64,000 bases of DNA from CAVRXQ01 sp963725215 (GTDB lineage: Bacteria > Actinomycetota > Acidimicrobiia > Acidimicrobiales > Bog-793), in NCBI GenBank assembly GCA_963725215.1, contig CAVRXQ010000003.1, forward strand, positions 1 to 64,000. Direction: 5' to 3'. The position numbers were made by a program, and so were the translations under genes. Positions 8,605 through 17,345 of this stretch are shown here, in pieces; the first letter of the stretch is position 1; each line of letters starts with the position of its first letter. Below the pieces are notes generated by a model. It searched no databases. It worked only from the letters and a program-made list of their open reading frames with translations, and was not told where the DNA came from.

Positions 8605-8644
8605 GGATCAGAAGGTTGGGGGTTCGAGTCCCTCAGAGCGCGCT
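8605..8644 (+). other. tRNA-Arg(ACG) 3' fragment, candidate attachment site copy 2
   Basis: It is identical to 5388-5427 except for one C-to-A change, in the same orientation. It is again only the 3' part of a tRNA. Together the two copies delimit 3.2 kb holding the lipoprotein, DinB-like, TetR and VOC genes. The 507 bases from 8645 to 9151 contain no convincing gene; short open frames there look random. Confidence 0.7.
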
Positions 8645-9151
8645 GAACGGAACGCCAGCTCAGAGCGGGCATTTCGGACTCAAATCACGAAGCAGGGATA
8701 GCCCCGTCCCTACAAATGCCCCTCGAAGACGAGGAAGCAGCGCATCAGATCGAGCGAGCGCTCCTCGGCGTCGAACGCGAACCTTTCACTGAGCCGTTCA
8801 AAGGTCGGCCGATGACCTGACGGCGCTACTCGACTGTTATATCGGCTTCCGCCGCCGCGTTCACATGGCGTCGAGCGGCGCGACGTGCTCGCTTGACGTC
8901 CACGCCCCTCACTCCTTTCGACCTGCAACGCGCCTTCGTGTTCACAGCTAGTAGGAAGACAGCGCCGGCGCATCCGTCGTCATCGTGAGGGCAGTCGTCA
9001 CTGCGCTCGCACAACATGCCGCCTATCGGGAATACCCCTCCGCGCACGTCCGCTTCGCCCGACTGCGGCGCGTACCATGCGTCCGACCCGGTCGGCGGGA
9101 GCGTCGGCGAGGGTGCCGCTCGATCTGTGCGGCGACGGAACCGAGGTTGGT

Positions 9152-10234
9152 GTGGACACGAAAGTGACCCTGCGAGACGTCGCACGGTTGGCTGGAGTTC
9201 ACCCCGCGACGGCGTCGCGCGCGCTGAATGATGAATCACGCTCACTCGTACGCGAGGAGACAGCCGATCGCGTAGCCGAGGCGGCCCGGATGCTCGACTA
9301 CCGGCCAGACCACCTCGCGAGGAGCTTGAAGACACGCCGCACCGCAACGATCGGCGTCCTCGTGCCGGACATCACGAATCCACTTTTCCCGCCAATCCTC
9401 CGCGGCATCGAGGACCAGCTGAATGAGAAGGGCTATGTCGCGTTGATCGGCAACACAGACAACGACCACGAGCGCGAGCGCCGCGTCATCACCGAGATGC
9501 GCGATCGCTCGATCGACGGGCTGATCGTCGCCACAGCACGGCGACATCACCCGCTACTCGTCGAATCGTCGCGCGGGGGCCTCCCCATCGTCCTTGTCAA
9601 CCGGGTCGTTGAGGACCACGTGCTGCCTTCCGTCTCCGTCGACGATCAAATGGGGATCCGAGCGGCGGTCGCCCATCTCGTCCTCCTCGGCCACCGGCGC
9701 ATCGCCCACGTTGCCGGCCCGCAAGAGCTCTCGACCGGAAACGGTAGATATCTCGGTTTTGTCGCGGGCCTCGAAGCCTCGGGAATCGAGGCGGACCCGG
9801 CGCTCGTCGCATTTGCAAATTCGTTCTCCGAAGCGGAAGGCTTCCGCTGCACCGAAGAGCTCTTTGCGACCGGGCACCCATTCACCGCCATCGTCGCCGT
9901 GAACGACATGCTTGCGCTCGGCGCTCTTCGTTCGCTGCGATTGCGTCGCGTCGTCTGTCCTCTGGAATGTTCGCTTGTCGGCTTCAACGACATGCCTTTG
10001 ATGGATCGCATCCAGCCACCGCTCACCACCGTTCGTCTCCCCCATTACGAGATCGGCTTACGGGCCGCCCAGCTCCTTCTTGAGCGAATGACCGACCGGC
10101 GCGGTCCCGCGAAGACCGTGTTGCTCCCCTGCGAGCTCGTCGTGCGCGAGTCGACGATGCCGCCTCCGACGCGAGATTCAGACGTCAACGCCGCGACGCG
10201 TTTTCTCGCCCGGCCGAGGTGGTCTCGCCGCTGA
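9152..10234 (+). CDS. LacI-family transcriptional regulator
   Basis: GTG 9152 is preferred over upstream in-frame starts because it places the helix-turn-helix VTLRDVARLAGVHPATASRA at the very N-terminus, as in the family; GAGGTTGG precedes it. The hinge LARSLKTRRTATIGVLVPD and the periplasmic-binding-protein-like domain follow (DITNPLFPPILRGIEDQL, SIDGLIV, GHRRIAHVAGP, FTAIVAVNDMLALGAL, GFNDMP, TTVRLPHYEIG). At 360 residues it is somewhat longer than the usual 330-340. It sits beside a catabolic operon, and a LacI-type palindrome (11419-11430) lies in that operon's divergent promoter, so it is probably the local substrate-responsive regulator. Confidence 0.88.
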   Translation: MDTKVTLRDVARLAGVHPATASRALNDESRSLVREETADRVAEAARMLDYRPDHLARSLKTRRTATIGVLVPDITNPLFPPILRGIEDQLNEKGYVALIGNTDNDHERERRVITEMRDRSIDGLIVATARRHHPLLVESSRGGLPIVLVNRVVEDHVLPSVSVDDQMGIRAAVAHLVLLGHRRIAHVAGPQELSTGNGRYLGFVAGLEASGIEADPALVAFANSFSEAEGFRCTEELFATGHPFTAIVAVNDMLALGALRSLRLRRVVCPLECSLVGFNDMPLMDRIQPPLTTVRLPHYEIGLRAAQLLLERMTDRRGPAKTVLLPCELVVRESTMPPPTRDSDVNAATRFLARPRWSRR

Positions 10235-11296
10235 TCAAACGCCGAGCTGGCGGGCCATCCAATCAGCCGCATAGGGACGGTGTCGGTAGACGCCGTTGGC
10301 GCAGCCGTGGTTCCCCTCTTCGAGCAGCAGCAGCTCGCTCGGTCCGGACGCCTCTTTGGCCAGCCGGACGGCGCCTTCCCATCCGAAGAGCCGGTCCTTC
10401 TTCCCGAACACGACGAGAAGCGGGCACTCAACGTCGCCTGCCACTCCTTCGAGGGTGAGCGCGCGCGCCTTGTCCCGCGCCTCGTCGGGTCCCATCGAGT
10501 GCGACCGGAACTCGAAGGCGTCGCGAGTCAGGCTCGGCAGCTGGTCCCAGCAGGAGCCGAAGTCGTAGGGACCGGCGAGCGCGATGCAGGCGCGGACGCG
10601 CTTGTCCCTCGCCGCAACCCGGGGGACGTAGTAACCGCCGAGGCTGACACCCCAGATCCCGATGCGGTCCGGGTCGACCCCTGGAAGCGTGACGAGGTGG
10701 TCGACGATGGCACGACCCGGGACCTCCCAGTCCGGCCGGATCGAAAGGGCATATTCCGCTTCACCCTGACCCGGGCCGTCGACGGCGAAGGTGCCGACCC
10801 CGCGGTCGAGGAAGGAGCGCTCGACTAGGCGAAACTCCTCTTTCGTCGAGTCGAGTCCGGGGACGAGAACCACCACGGGATGGGGCCCCCGACTGTTCGG
10901 GAGGCGAAGCATCCCGAACAGCTGCGCGCCGTCGAAGGCGATCACCTCCCGCCTCCCCGTGGGGTCAAGATGCGGAAGCGCGTCGAGGAGGCAACGGACC
11001 GCGTTGTCGTGGGCGACCTTCGCCTCATCGGGATGCTGAACGAAGAGGAACTTGCCGAAGTGGTAGTTCGTCGCGGCCTGCGCGAGGTGCTCGCCGGCTG
11101 AACGGGTTCGGTCTTCGGAGAGGGCCGCCCGTCCGAGCTCCTCGTGACGCCCGCCGATGCGACTCCAGGCGGCACACCAGTCGTCCCAGCGATCGACCGC
11201 GCGCGCCACTTCGGCGTAGTCGCTGGCGTCGATTCCATTGGCTGTGAATCGTGGCTCCCAGTTTGTGATCGCCGTCGTGAGCTGCTCGTCGGCCAT
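10235..11296 (-). CDS. Alpha/beta hydrolase of the dihydroxypseudooxynicotine-hydrolase-like type
   Basis: ATG at 11296 starts MADEQLTTAITNW, giving 353 residues. An N-terminal helical cap (to about 130) precedes the alpha/beta core. Core motifs are VVVLVPGLDSTKEEF (oxyanion region), GIWGVSLGGYYVP (nucleophile Ser in G-x-S-L-G), FGKKDRLFGW (acid Asp) and EEGNHGCAN (His). Length, cap and motif order resemble the C-C-bond hydrolase of bacterial nicotine breakdown, but related proteins act on many acyl substrates. It converges with the lacI gene and is divergent from the transporter/dehydrogenase operon, so it is probably part of the same pathway. Its stop overlaps the end region of lacI at 10232-10237. 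Confidence 0.78.
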   Translation of the reverse strand: MADEQLTTAITNWEPRFTANGIDASDYAEVARAVDRWDDWCAAWSRIGGRHEELGRAALSEDRTRSAGEHLAQAATNYHFGKFLFVQHPDEAKVAHDNAVRCLLDALPHLDPTGRREVIAFDGAQLFGMLRLPNSRGPHPVVVLVPGLDSTKEEFRLVERSFLDRGVGTFAVDGPGQGEAEYALSIRPDWEVPGRAIVDHLVTLPGVDPDRIGIWGVSLGGYYVPRVAARDKRVRACIALAGPYDFGSCWDQLPSLTRDAFEFRSHSMGPDEARDKARALTLEGVAGDVECPLLVVFGKKDRLFGWEGAVRLAKEASGPSELLLLEEGNHGCANGVYRHRPYAADWMARQLGV

Positions 11297-11418
11297 ATGC
11301 CCTCCTCGTTGGTGCCCGGTTGCGACGATCGTAGACAGCACCGACCAACGGCTTTGTTGCCGCAGCGGGTTCCCGTTGCTCGTCTTGACCTCCTCGGGCA
11401 GCAGCGCGAGAGTTCGCC

Positions 11419-11430
11419 GCAATCGATTGC
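11419..11430. promoter_or_regulatory. LacI-type operator candidate
   Basis: GCAATCGATTGC is a perfect palindrome with the central CG of LacI-family operators. It lies between the hydrolase (start 11296) and the operon start (11453), 22 bp before the latter, so a bound repressor would block both directions. Confidence 0.6.
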
Positions 11431-11452
11431 ATAGCGCTCCGGGGGGTGACAC

Positions 11453-12427
11453 GTGGGCAACGCCGAGCACACGATTGGCTGGATCGGGACGGGCCGAATG
11501 GGGAGCGCCATGGTGGAGCGCCTCATATCGGCGGGCCTCGATGTGTCGGTCTACAACCGCACCCGCTCCAAGCTCGAGCCGCTCGTCGCGCAAGGCGCCA
11601 AAGCCGCCGACACGATCGGCGAGCTCGCCGGTCGGCGGGTGGTCTTCGTTACCGTCGGCTCCTCCGAAGACCTCCTCGCCGTGCTCGGCGGCGAAAGCGG
11701 CCTGCTCCGCCGAACGGAGGTCCCGGAGTTCGTCATCGACTGCTCCACAGTCTCGGTCGAGGCGTCTGCCGAGGGGCGCGCGCTCGCCGAAAGCCGCGGC
11801 GCCGTCCTCCTCGCAGCCCCGGTGAGCGGCAACCCGAAAGTCGCGCGCGCCGGACGGCTCACGATGGCCGTCTCAGGCCCGCGCGGCGCCTTCGACGAGG
11901 TCGAACCATATCTGCGCATGATCTGCGCGGAGGTGACCTACGTCGGCGAGGATGACGTCGCCCGGCTCGTCAAGCTCTGCCACAACCTCTTCCTCGGCGC
12001 GGTCATCCAGGCGCTTGTCGAAGTCACGACGCTCGCGGAGAAGGCGGGCGTCACACGACACGACTTCCTCGCGTTCTTGAACGACTCGGTTATGGGCTCG
12101 ACGTTCTCCCGTTACAAGACCCCGCAGCTCGTCAACCTCGAATTCGCGCCGACGTTCACGACACGGTTCTTGTTGAAGGACTTCGACCTCGGACTCGCCG
12201 TCGCGCGGGCGCTCGAGGTGCCGATGCCCGTCGTCGGGCTCGTCCATCAGCTCGTTCAGGCCGGGGTCGGAGAGGGGCTCGGCGATCGGGACTTTGCAGC
12301 CCTCCTCGAGATCGAGGCGCGCGCGGCTGGGATCAACCTGCGAAGCGAGCACGTCGAGGTGTCCGACGGCCTTCGGCCGGAGGCCGACGCGCCGAAGTCT
12401 GGCGGTCGTGAAAGGCAAGGTGACTGA
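11453..12427 (+). CDS. NAD(P)-dependent beta-hydroxyacid dehydrogenase (3-hydroxyisobutyrate dehydrogenase family)
   Basis: GTG 11453 follows GGGGGGTGA. The 324-residue product opens with a Rossmann fold, IGWIGTGRMGSAMVERLI (G-x-G-x-x-G). It has the family's VTVGSSEDLLAVLGG and IDCSTVSVEASAE, the substrate motif AAPVSGNPKVARAGRLTM, and the catalytic-lysine region VKLCHNLFLGAVIQAL (family G-x-x-x-x-x-K-x-x-x-N). Such enzymes oxidise 3-hydroxyisobutyrate, tartronate-semialdehyde-type or related acids with NAD. It is the first gene of the catabolic operon and precedes a branched-chain-amino-acid-type importer, which suits an acid formed from the imported substrate. The exact substrate is unknown. 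Confidence 0.85.
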   Translation: MGNAEHTIGWIGTGRMGSAMVERLISAGLDVSVYNRTRSKLEPLVAQGAKAADTIGELAGRRVVFVTVGSSEDLLAVLGGESGLLRRTEVPEFVIDCSTVSVEASAEGRALAESRGAVLLAAPVSGNPKVARAGRLTMAVSGPRGAFDEVEPYLRMICAEVTYVGEDDVARLVKLCHNLFLGAVIQALVEVTTLAEKAGVTRHDFLAFLNDSVMGSTFSRYKTPQLVNLEFAPTFTTRFLLKDFDLGLAVARALEVPMPVVGLVHQLVQAGVGEGLGDRDFAALLEIEARAAGINLRSEHVEVSDGLRPEADAPKSGGRERQGD

Positions 12428-12470
12428 CGAAGTTCGTGTGAAACGGTTAAGGAGAATAGGGGGTACAAGC

Positions 12471-13736
12471 ATGACTACAAGAACAAGACGAGGGCGACTC
12501 GGGTTCGTCGGGCTCGGTTCGATCGTCTCGGCGTGCGCCGTCGGCGCCGCGATGACGCTCGCCGGATCGACGACCGGGGCGGTGACCCGACACGCGTCGA
12601 GCTCGACGATCACGATCGGGGCGTCGCTCTCGCTCACCGGAGACTTTTCAGCCGACGGTCAGGCGTTCAAGCGTGGGTACGAGCTCTGGGATGCGTACGT
12701 GAACAGTCACGGCGGGCTTCTCGGCCACAACGTGAGACTCGACATCATCGACGACACCTCGAGCCCGACGCAGGTGGCGACGAACTACGAAAAGCTCATC
12801 TCCACCGACCACGTGAGCCTCGTCTTCGGGCCATTCTCGTCGCTGCTCACGATTCCGGCGGCGAAGATCGCCCACCGGTTCGGCTACGCCTTCGTCGAGG
12901 GGGCCGGCGGGGCACCGTCCGTTTTCGACGTGCACCTCGACAACGTCTTCGACGTGTCGTACCCGGTCGCGAACTCTTTGTTGGGCTTCGCCCAGTGGAT
13001 TGCGTCGCTGCCAAAGAGCGAACGCCCGAAGACCGCCGCCTACGCGACTTCGGTCGACCCGTTCACCGAGCCACAGTTCCCGGTCGCGCAGAACGTCCTC
13101 CAAAAAGCGGGGGTGAAGACCGTCTACTACAAGACGTTCCCCGATGAAGTGGCGGACTACACGCCGGTCGCCGACGCCGTCGCGGCGACGAAGGCCGACG
13201 TCATGCTGCTTGGATCTGTCGACGTCCCGACCGTCTCGGCGTTCATGGCCGCCTTCGAGCAGACGCACTACAACCCGAAGGCGTTCATCGCCTCGGCCGG
13301 ACCCGACCAGGGAGCCGCATTCGTCTCGGCGGTCGGCAAGTCGAACACGAACGGGGTCATGGTGGCGGGCAGCTGGTACCCGGGATACAAGAACGCCGCC
13401 AGCGAGGCGCTCGTCGCCACCTATGTAAAGAAGTACGGAGGTACCGCCTCCGGTGTCAACGCCGACGTCGCCGAGGCCTACGCGGTCGGCCAAGCCGTCG
13501 CCTTGGCAGTGAAGGCGACCCACGGCTTTTCGAACGCGAAGATCATCAAGTACCTCCACAGTGGGGTGACGTTCAACACAGTGCTCGGCACCGTGAAGTT
13601 CAACAACCTCGGCGAGAACGTGAAAGCGGTCATCCTCGCCTTCCAGTGGCAAAACCAGAACTACGTCCAAGTCGTCCCGCCGGGAGCCCCTGGTTCGGTG
13701 AAACCGCTCTACCCGAAGCCGAACTGGGGGAGCTGA
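12471..13736 (+). CDS. ABC transporter substrate-binding protein (LivJ type)
   Basis: ATG 12471 is preceded by AAGGAG (12449-12454). The 421-residue protein starts with a basic N-terminus and a hydrophobic stretch (GFVGLGSIVSACAVGAAM). VSAC could be a lipobox, but the hydrophobic run continues past it, so an ordinary Sec signal is also possible. The mature part opens ITIGASLSLTGDFSADGQ, the standard start of type I periplasmic-binding domains for branched-chain amino acids, followed by LIDGP-like ISTDHVSLVFGPFSS. It captures the substrate outside the membrane for the LivHMGF genes that follow within 5 bp. LivJ-type proteins bind amino acids, amides, urea or aromatic acids; the ligand cannot be read from the sequence. 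Confidence 0.88.
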   Translation: MTTRTRRGRLGFVGLGSIVSACAVGAAMTLAGSTTGAVTRHASSSTITIGASLSLTGDFSADGQAFKRGYELWDAYVNSHGGLLGHNVRLDIIDDTSSPTQVATNYEKLISTDHVSLVFGPFSSLLTIPAAKIAHRFGYAFVEGAGGAPSVFDVHLDNVFDVSYPVANSLLGFAQWIASLPKSERPKTAAYATSVDPFTEPQFPVAQNVLQKAGVKTVYYKTFPDEVADYTPVADAVAATKADVMLLGSVDVPTVSAFMAAFEQTHYNPKAFIASAGPDQGAAFVSAVGKSNTNGVMVAGSWYPGYKNAASEALVATYVKKYGGTASGVNADVAEAYAVGQAVALAVKATHGFSNAKIIKYLHSGVTFNTVLGTVKFNNLGENVKAVILAFQWQNQNYVQVVPPGAPGSVKPLYPKPNWGS

Positions 13737-13740
13737 GCGA

Positions 13741-14622
13741 TTGGGCACGCAGCTCGTCCAGGCGGTTATCGACGGGATCCTCACCGGTGGGGTCTACGCG
13801 CTCATGGCGGCTGGCCTCACCCTCATCTTCGGGGTGATGGACATCATCAACATCGCCCAGGGGATGCTCGTCGTCCTCGGCGCCTACCTGAGCTACGTGC
13901 TCTCGGTCCACCTCGGCCTCGACCTCTTCGTCGGGCTCGCCGTCACCATTCCGGCGATGTTCGTCGTAGGGGTCGGGGTCGAGTGGGCCTTCATGCGGCG
14001 GCTACGTGAACGCGAGCGCACCGCGATGTCGATCCTCGTCACGTACGCGGTCGCGCTCATCATTGAAGGCATCCTCAGCGTCGTCTTCGGCGCCAACTAC
14101 GTGCAGCTGCACGCGTGGTACGTCACGCGGTCGATTCATCTGTTCAACTTCTATCTGCCGTATATCTACGTGTTCGGCTTCGTCCTCGCAGTCGTCCTTC
14201 TCGCCACGCTCTTCCTGCTTCTCTACCGGACCAAGTTCGGCGCGAGCGTTCGCGCATCGCTTCAGGACCGCACCGCGGCACGCATCATCGGCATCGACGT
14301 CGCTCGGGTGTCGACGATCAGCTTCGGTATCGGCGTCGCCGTTACGGCGGCTGGAGGCATGGTCTTCGGCGCGACCAACGCATTCGACCCGAACAGCGGT
14401 TACGACCTGATATCGCGACTTCTCGCGATCGTCATCCTCGGCGGGCTCGGGAGCATCGGTGGCGCGCTGGGCGCAGCCCTGTTCATGCTCGTCGTTGAAG
14501 ACGTTGTCGCCGTCGTCTGGTCTCCGGTCTGGGCACCGGTCGTGTTTTTCATCTCGCTCGTCCTCGTGTTGTCGATCAGACCGGTCGGACTCTTCGGCCG
14601 GTCGTTGTCGAGGGCACAATGA
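13741..14622 (+). CDS. livH: Branched-chain amino acid-type ABC permease (LivH)
   Basis: TTG 13741, with GGGGAG at 13727-13732, starts a 293-residue polytopic membrane protein with about eight helices. It has the LivH N-terminus VIDGILTGGVYALMAAGLTL and FGVMDIINIAQG, the FGASVRASLQDRTAARIIGID coupling loop, and a C-terminal LGGLGSIGGALGAALFM. It forms the membrane channel with LivM. It is placed 4 bp after the binding-protein gene and overlaps livM by ATGA, so the pair is translationally coupled. Confidence 0.9.
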   Translation: MGTQLVQAVIDGILTGGVYALMAAGLTLIFGVMDIINIAQGMLVVLGAYLSYVLSVHLGLDLFVGLAVTIPAMFVVGVGVEWAFMRRLRERERTAMSILVTYAVALIIEGILSVVFGANYVQLHAWYVTRSIHLFNFYLPYIYVFGFVLAVVLLATLFLLLYRTKFGASVRASLQDRTAARIIGIDVARVSTISFGIGVAVTAAGGMVFGATNAFDPNSGYDLISRLLAIVILGGLGSIGGALGAALFMLVVEDVVAVVWSPVWAPVVFFISLVLVLSIRPVGLFGRSLSRAQ

Positions 14623-15689
14623 GAACACGGAAGGGTCGTGTGCAAGGAGCCGCTTGGATCATCTTCGCGGCGCTTCTCCTTGCCTTCCCTCTCGTTTTCT
14701 CGAACCCAACGATCACCACGATCGCGGTCTTCACCCTCATCTTCATGACCGCGACGACCTCGTGGAATTCGTTCTCGGGCTACTCCGGTTACATCGCGCT
14801 CGGGCACGCCGCTTTCTTCGGTACCGGCGCGTACACGCTTGCGGTGATCGCGACCGACGCCCACTTCTCCGGCGGGTACGGCGTGTTCGCCCTCGTGCCG
14901 CTCGGAGGACTTATTGCGGGCGCCTTTGCCTTGCCGCTCGGACTCATCGCGCTCCGCACGCGTCGCCACACATTCGTCGTTATCACGATCGCGATCTTCT
15001 TCATCTTCCAACTCCTCGCGACAAACTTCTCCTTCACCGGCGGTTCGTCTGGCGAGCTGACACCGACACCGACTTGGACGGCGGTCGGGTACAACGACCG
15101 CTTCTACTACGCGTCATTGATCTGCCTCGCGATCGCGATCGCCGTCTCCGCCACCATCCGCCGGTCACGGTTCGGGCTCCAGTTGCTCGCCATCCGCGAC
15201 GACGAGGACCGTGCAGCAGGACTCGGTGTGTCGGTGGGCCGGGTGAAGCTCGCCTCCTTCATGATCTCCGCCGTCCCAGTCGGAATGGTCGGAGCGATCT
15301 ACGCCTACTTTCTCGGGCAGATCTACCCGCAGTTCGTGTTCGACCCGATCTTCGACCTGTCCGTCGCGCTGATGGCGTTCCTCGGAGGGCTCGGGACGGT
15401 CTCGGGCCCGATCCTCGGGGCGCTGATCCTCGAACCGCTCCAGCAGTACTTCACGCTCCAGTTCTCGGCCGGCTCCATCTACCTCATCATCTACGGGGCG
15501 CTGTTCCTCGCGGTGATGCTGCTCATGCCCCGCGGCATTGTCCCGACGCTCGCCGATTTGCGGGCCAACCGCAGCGCACGGCGACTCGAAGCGCGACTTG
15601 CAGGCTCGGACGACCCCTCCGGCTCGGCCCGCGCCGCGCCTCGACCGAGCTGGTTGCAGGACGTCCCGGTCGGCCAGGCGGGAACGTAG
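14619..15689 (+). CDS. livM: Branched-chain amino acid-type ABC permease (LivM)
   Basis: ATG 14619 overlaps the livH stop (ATGA). The 356-residue membrane protein carries the LivM landmarks: TTSWNSFSGYSGYIALGHAA, RRSRFGLQLLAIRDDEDRAA (contact loop for the ATPases) and FLGGLGTVSGPILGALI. About ten hydrophobic segments are visible. The C-terminal 45 residues are a charged cytoplasmic tail rich in A, R and S, longer than in most LivM. It works with LivH as the translocation pore. Confidence 0.9.
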   Translation: MRTRKGRVQGAAWIIFAALLLAFPLVFSNPTITTIAVFTLIFMTATTSWNSFSGYSGYIALGHAAFFGTGAYTLAVIATDAHFSGGYGVFALVPLGGLIAGAFALPLGLIALRTRRHTFVVITIAIFFIFQLLATNFSFTGGSSGELTPTPTWTAVGYNDRFYYASLICLAIAIAVSATIRRSRFGLQLLAIRDDEDRAAGLGVSVGRVKLASFMISAVPVGMVGAIYAYFLGQIYPQFVFDPIFDLSVALMAFLGGLGTVSGPILGALILEPLQQYFTLQFSAGSIYLIIYGALFLAVMLLMPRGIVPTLADLRANRSARRLEARLAGSDDPSGSARAAPRPSWLQDVPVGQAGT

Positions 15690-16483
15690 TGGCGCTCCTC
15701 GAAGTCCGCGGCGTCTCGAAGTCATTCGGCGGGCTCCGCGCGCTTTCGGAGTGCACCCTTTCCGTCGCAGAGGGCGGCATCGCCGGACTGATCGGCCCGA
15801 ACGGTTCAGGCAAGACGACCCTGTTCAACGTGATCACCGGGTACGCACGTCCCGACGCCGGCACTGTCACGTTTCGCGACCGGACGATCACCGGCTTGTC
15901 CCCGGCAAGGATCTTCGGGCTCGGCATCGGCCGCACCTTTCAACTGACGCGGATCTTCGCTCGCCTCACCGTGCTCGAGAACATGCTCGTCGCCACGCAG
16001 CGGCACGAGGGTTGGCTGCGCGGCATTGCGAGGAGCGCCGCGTCAACCGACGAGATACAGCGAGCGATGGGCTTGCTCGAGTTTGTCGGCCTGTCGCACC
16101 TCACTGACCGAGCAGCCGGAAATCTCTCCTACGGCCAGCGCAAGCTGCTCGAGCTCGCTTATCTGCTCGTCGCCGACCCCGAGGTTCTCCTCCTCGACGA
16201 GCCGGCAGGCGGCATCAACCCGACGCTCGTCAACGAGATCCGGGACCGCATCGAGACGTTGAACCGCGATTTCCACAAGTCGTTCCTCGTCGTCGAGCAC
16301 AACATGGAATTCGTCATGGGCCTGTGCACCCGGGTGACCGTCATGCACCAAGGCGCGGCGATCGTAAGCGGCACCCCGCGCGAGGTGCGCGACGACCCAA
16401 GGGTCCTCGACGCGTATCTCGGTGGCGCCGGCGACCCGAGTCAAGGCGACGCAGAGTCGAGCGATGTCCCAGCCATCCGCTAG
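15689..16483 (+). CDS. livG: Branched-chain amino acid-type ABC ATPase (LivG)
   Basis: GTG 15689 shares a base with the livM stop (TAGTG). The 264-residue ATPase has Walker A GPNGSGKTT (about residues 34-42), the Q-loop region GRTFQLTRIF, signature LSYGQRK, Walker B LLLDEPAGG and the H-switch VVEHNMEFVM. The extended loop around ATQRHEGWLRG is typical of LivG as opposed to LivF. It drives transport together with LivF. A longer in-frame opening upstream lies inside livM and is not used. Confidence 0.9.
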   Translation: MALLEVRGVSKSFGGLRALSECTLSVAEGGIAGLIGPNGSGKTTLFNVITGYARPDAGTVTFRDRTITGLSPARIFGLGIGRTFQLTRIFARLTVLENMLVATQRHEGWLRGIARSAASTDEIQRAMGLLEFVGLSHLTDRAAGNLSYGQRKLLELAYLLVADPEVLLLDEPAGGINPTLVNEIRDRIETLNRDFHKSFLVVEHNMEFVMGLCTRVTVMHQGAAIVSGTPREVRDDPRVLDAYLGGAGDPSQGDAESSDVPAIR

Positions 16484-17345
16484 CCCCATCACGCTCGGCG
16501 ATGCCGACCCTGCCACGACGAATGCGGTACCTGTCCTCCGATTCGAGAACGTCGTCGCCGGATACGGCGGCGGGGACGTGCTCCACGGTGTCAGCTTCGG
16601 CGTCGCCGACGGCGGGATGACCTGCGTCGTCGGACCGAACGGAGCCGGGAAGTCCACACTGCTGTCGACGGTGTGCGGGATCCTGCGGCCACGCCTCGGC
16701 GACGTCATGTACCGCGGCGAGTCGCTGCGGCGCTGTTCGACGAGAGAACGGCTACGGCGCGGCATCGTGCTCGTGCCGCAGAACCACAGTCTGTTCCGCG
16801 ACATGACCGTGCGGGAGAACGTCGAGCTCGGCGCCTTCCTCGAACGAGACCATGCGCTCGTCCGCCGCCGCTTCGACGAGATCGTCGAGCTGTTCCCGGT
16901 CGTCGCTGAAAGGGCGAAGGAAAAGGCCGGCAGCCTTTCGGGCGGCCAGCAGCGCCTCGTTGAGTTCGCGCGCGGATTGATGCTCGATCCTTCGCTCATC
17001 GTGCTCGACGAGCCGTCGATGGGGCTCGACCCGAAGACCCTCCGCATCGTGCTCGACAAGATCGCGACGATGCATGCGCAGGGGCGAACGATCCTGCTCG
17101 TCGAGCAGAATGCCCGCGCCGGACTGACGATCGCGACGCACGGAGTCGTCCTCGAAAACGGCAAGGTCCTCTTCGAGGGGAGCGGGGAAGAGGTGCTCGA
17201 AAATCCCGAGATCGGTGCCCTGTTCCTGGGCGGAGCAACGAGCGCGGATCGCGACCTCATCGATGAGCCCGCCAGCGACTTCGCCGCGTCGGTACCGACT
17301 TCGGAGGGGATCGAGATTGCGAGAAGGGAAGTGACCGATGACTGA
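16464..17345 (+). CDS. livF: Branched-chain amino acid-type ABC ATPase (LivF)
   Basis: ATG 16464 overlaps the livG end by 20 bp. The 293-residue protein begins with a 20-residue variable lead, then the LivF core: NVVAGYGGGDVLHGVSF, Walker A GPNGAGKST, Q-loop VPQNHSLFRDMTV, signature LSGGQQRLV, Walker B LIVLDEPSMGL and H-switch LLVEQNARAG. The C-terminal extension after IGALFLGG is about 35 residues longer than usual. It completes the importer set J-H-M-G-F in the canonical order. Confidence 0.9.
   Translation: MSQPSASPITLGDADPATTNAVPVLRFENVVAGYGGGDVLHGVSFGVADGGMTCVVGPNGAGKSTLLSTVCGILRPRLGDVMYRGESLRRCSTRERLRRGIVLVPQNHSLFRDMTVRENVELGAFLERDHALVRRRFDEIVELFPVVAERAKEKAGSLSGGQQRLVEFARGLMLDPSLIVLDEPSMGLDPKTLRIVLDKIATMHAQGRTILLVEQNARAGLTIATHGVVLENGKVLFEGSGEEVLENPEIGALFLGGATSADRDLIDEPASDFAASVPTSEGIEIARREVTDD

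Noticed and set aside
12648..13784. Long minus-strand frames such as the 378-residue one over the binding-protein gene
   Set aside because: They are shadows of high-GC coding on the other strand; the forward genes have clear family motifs.
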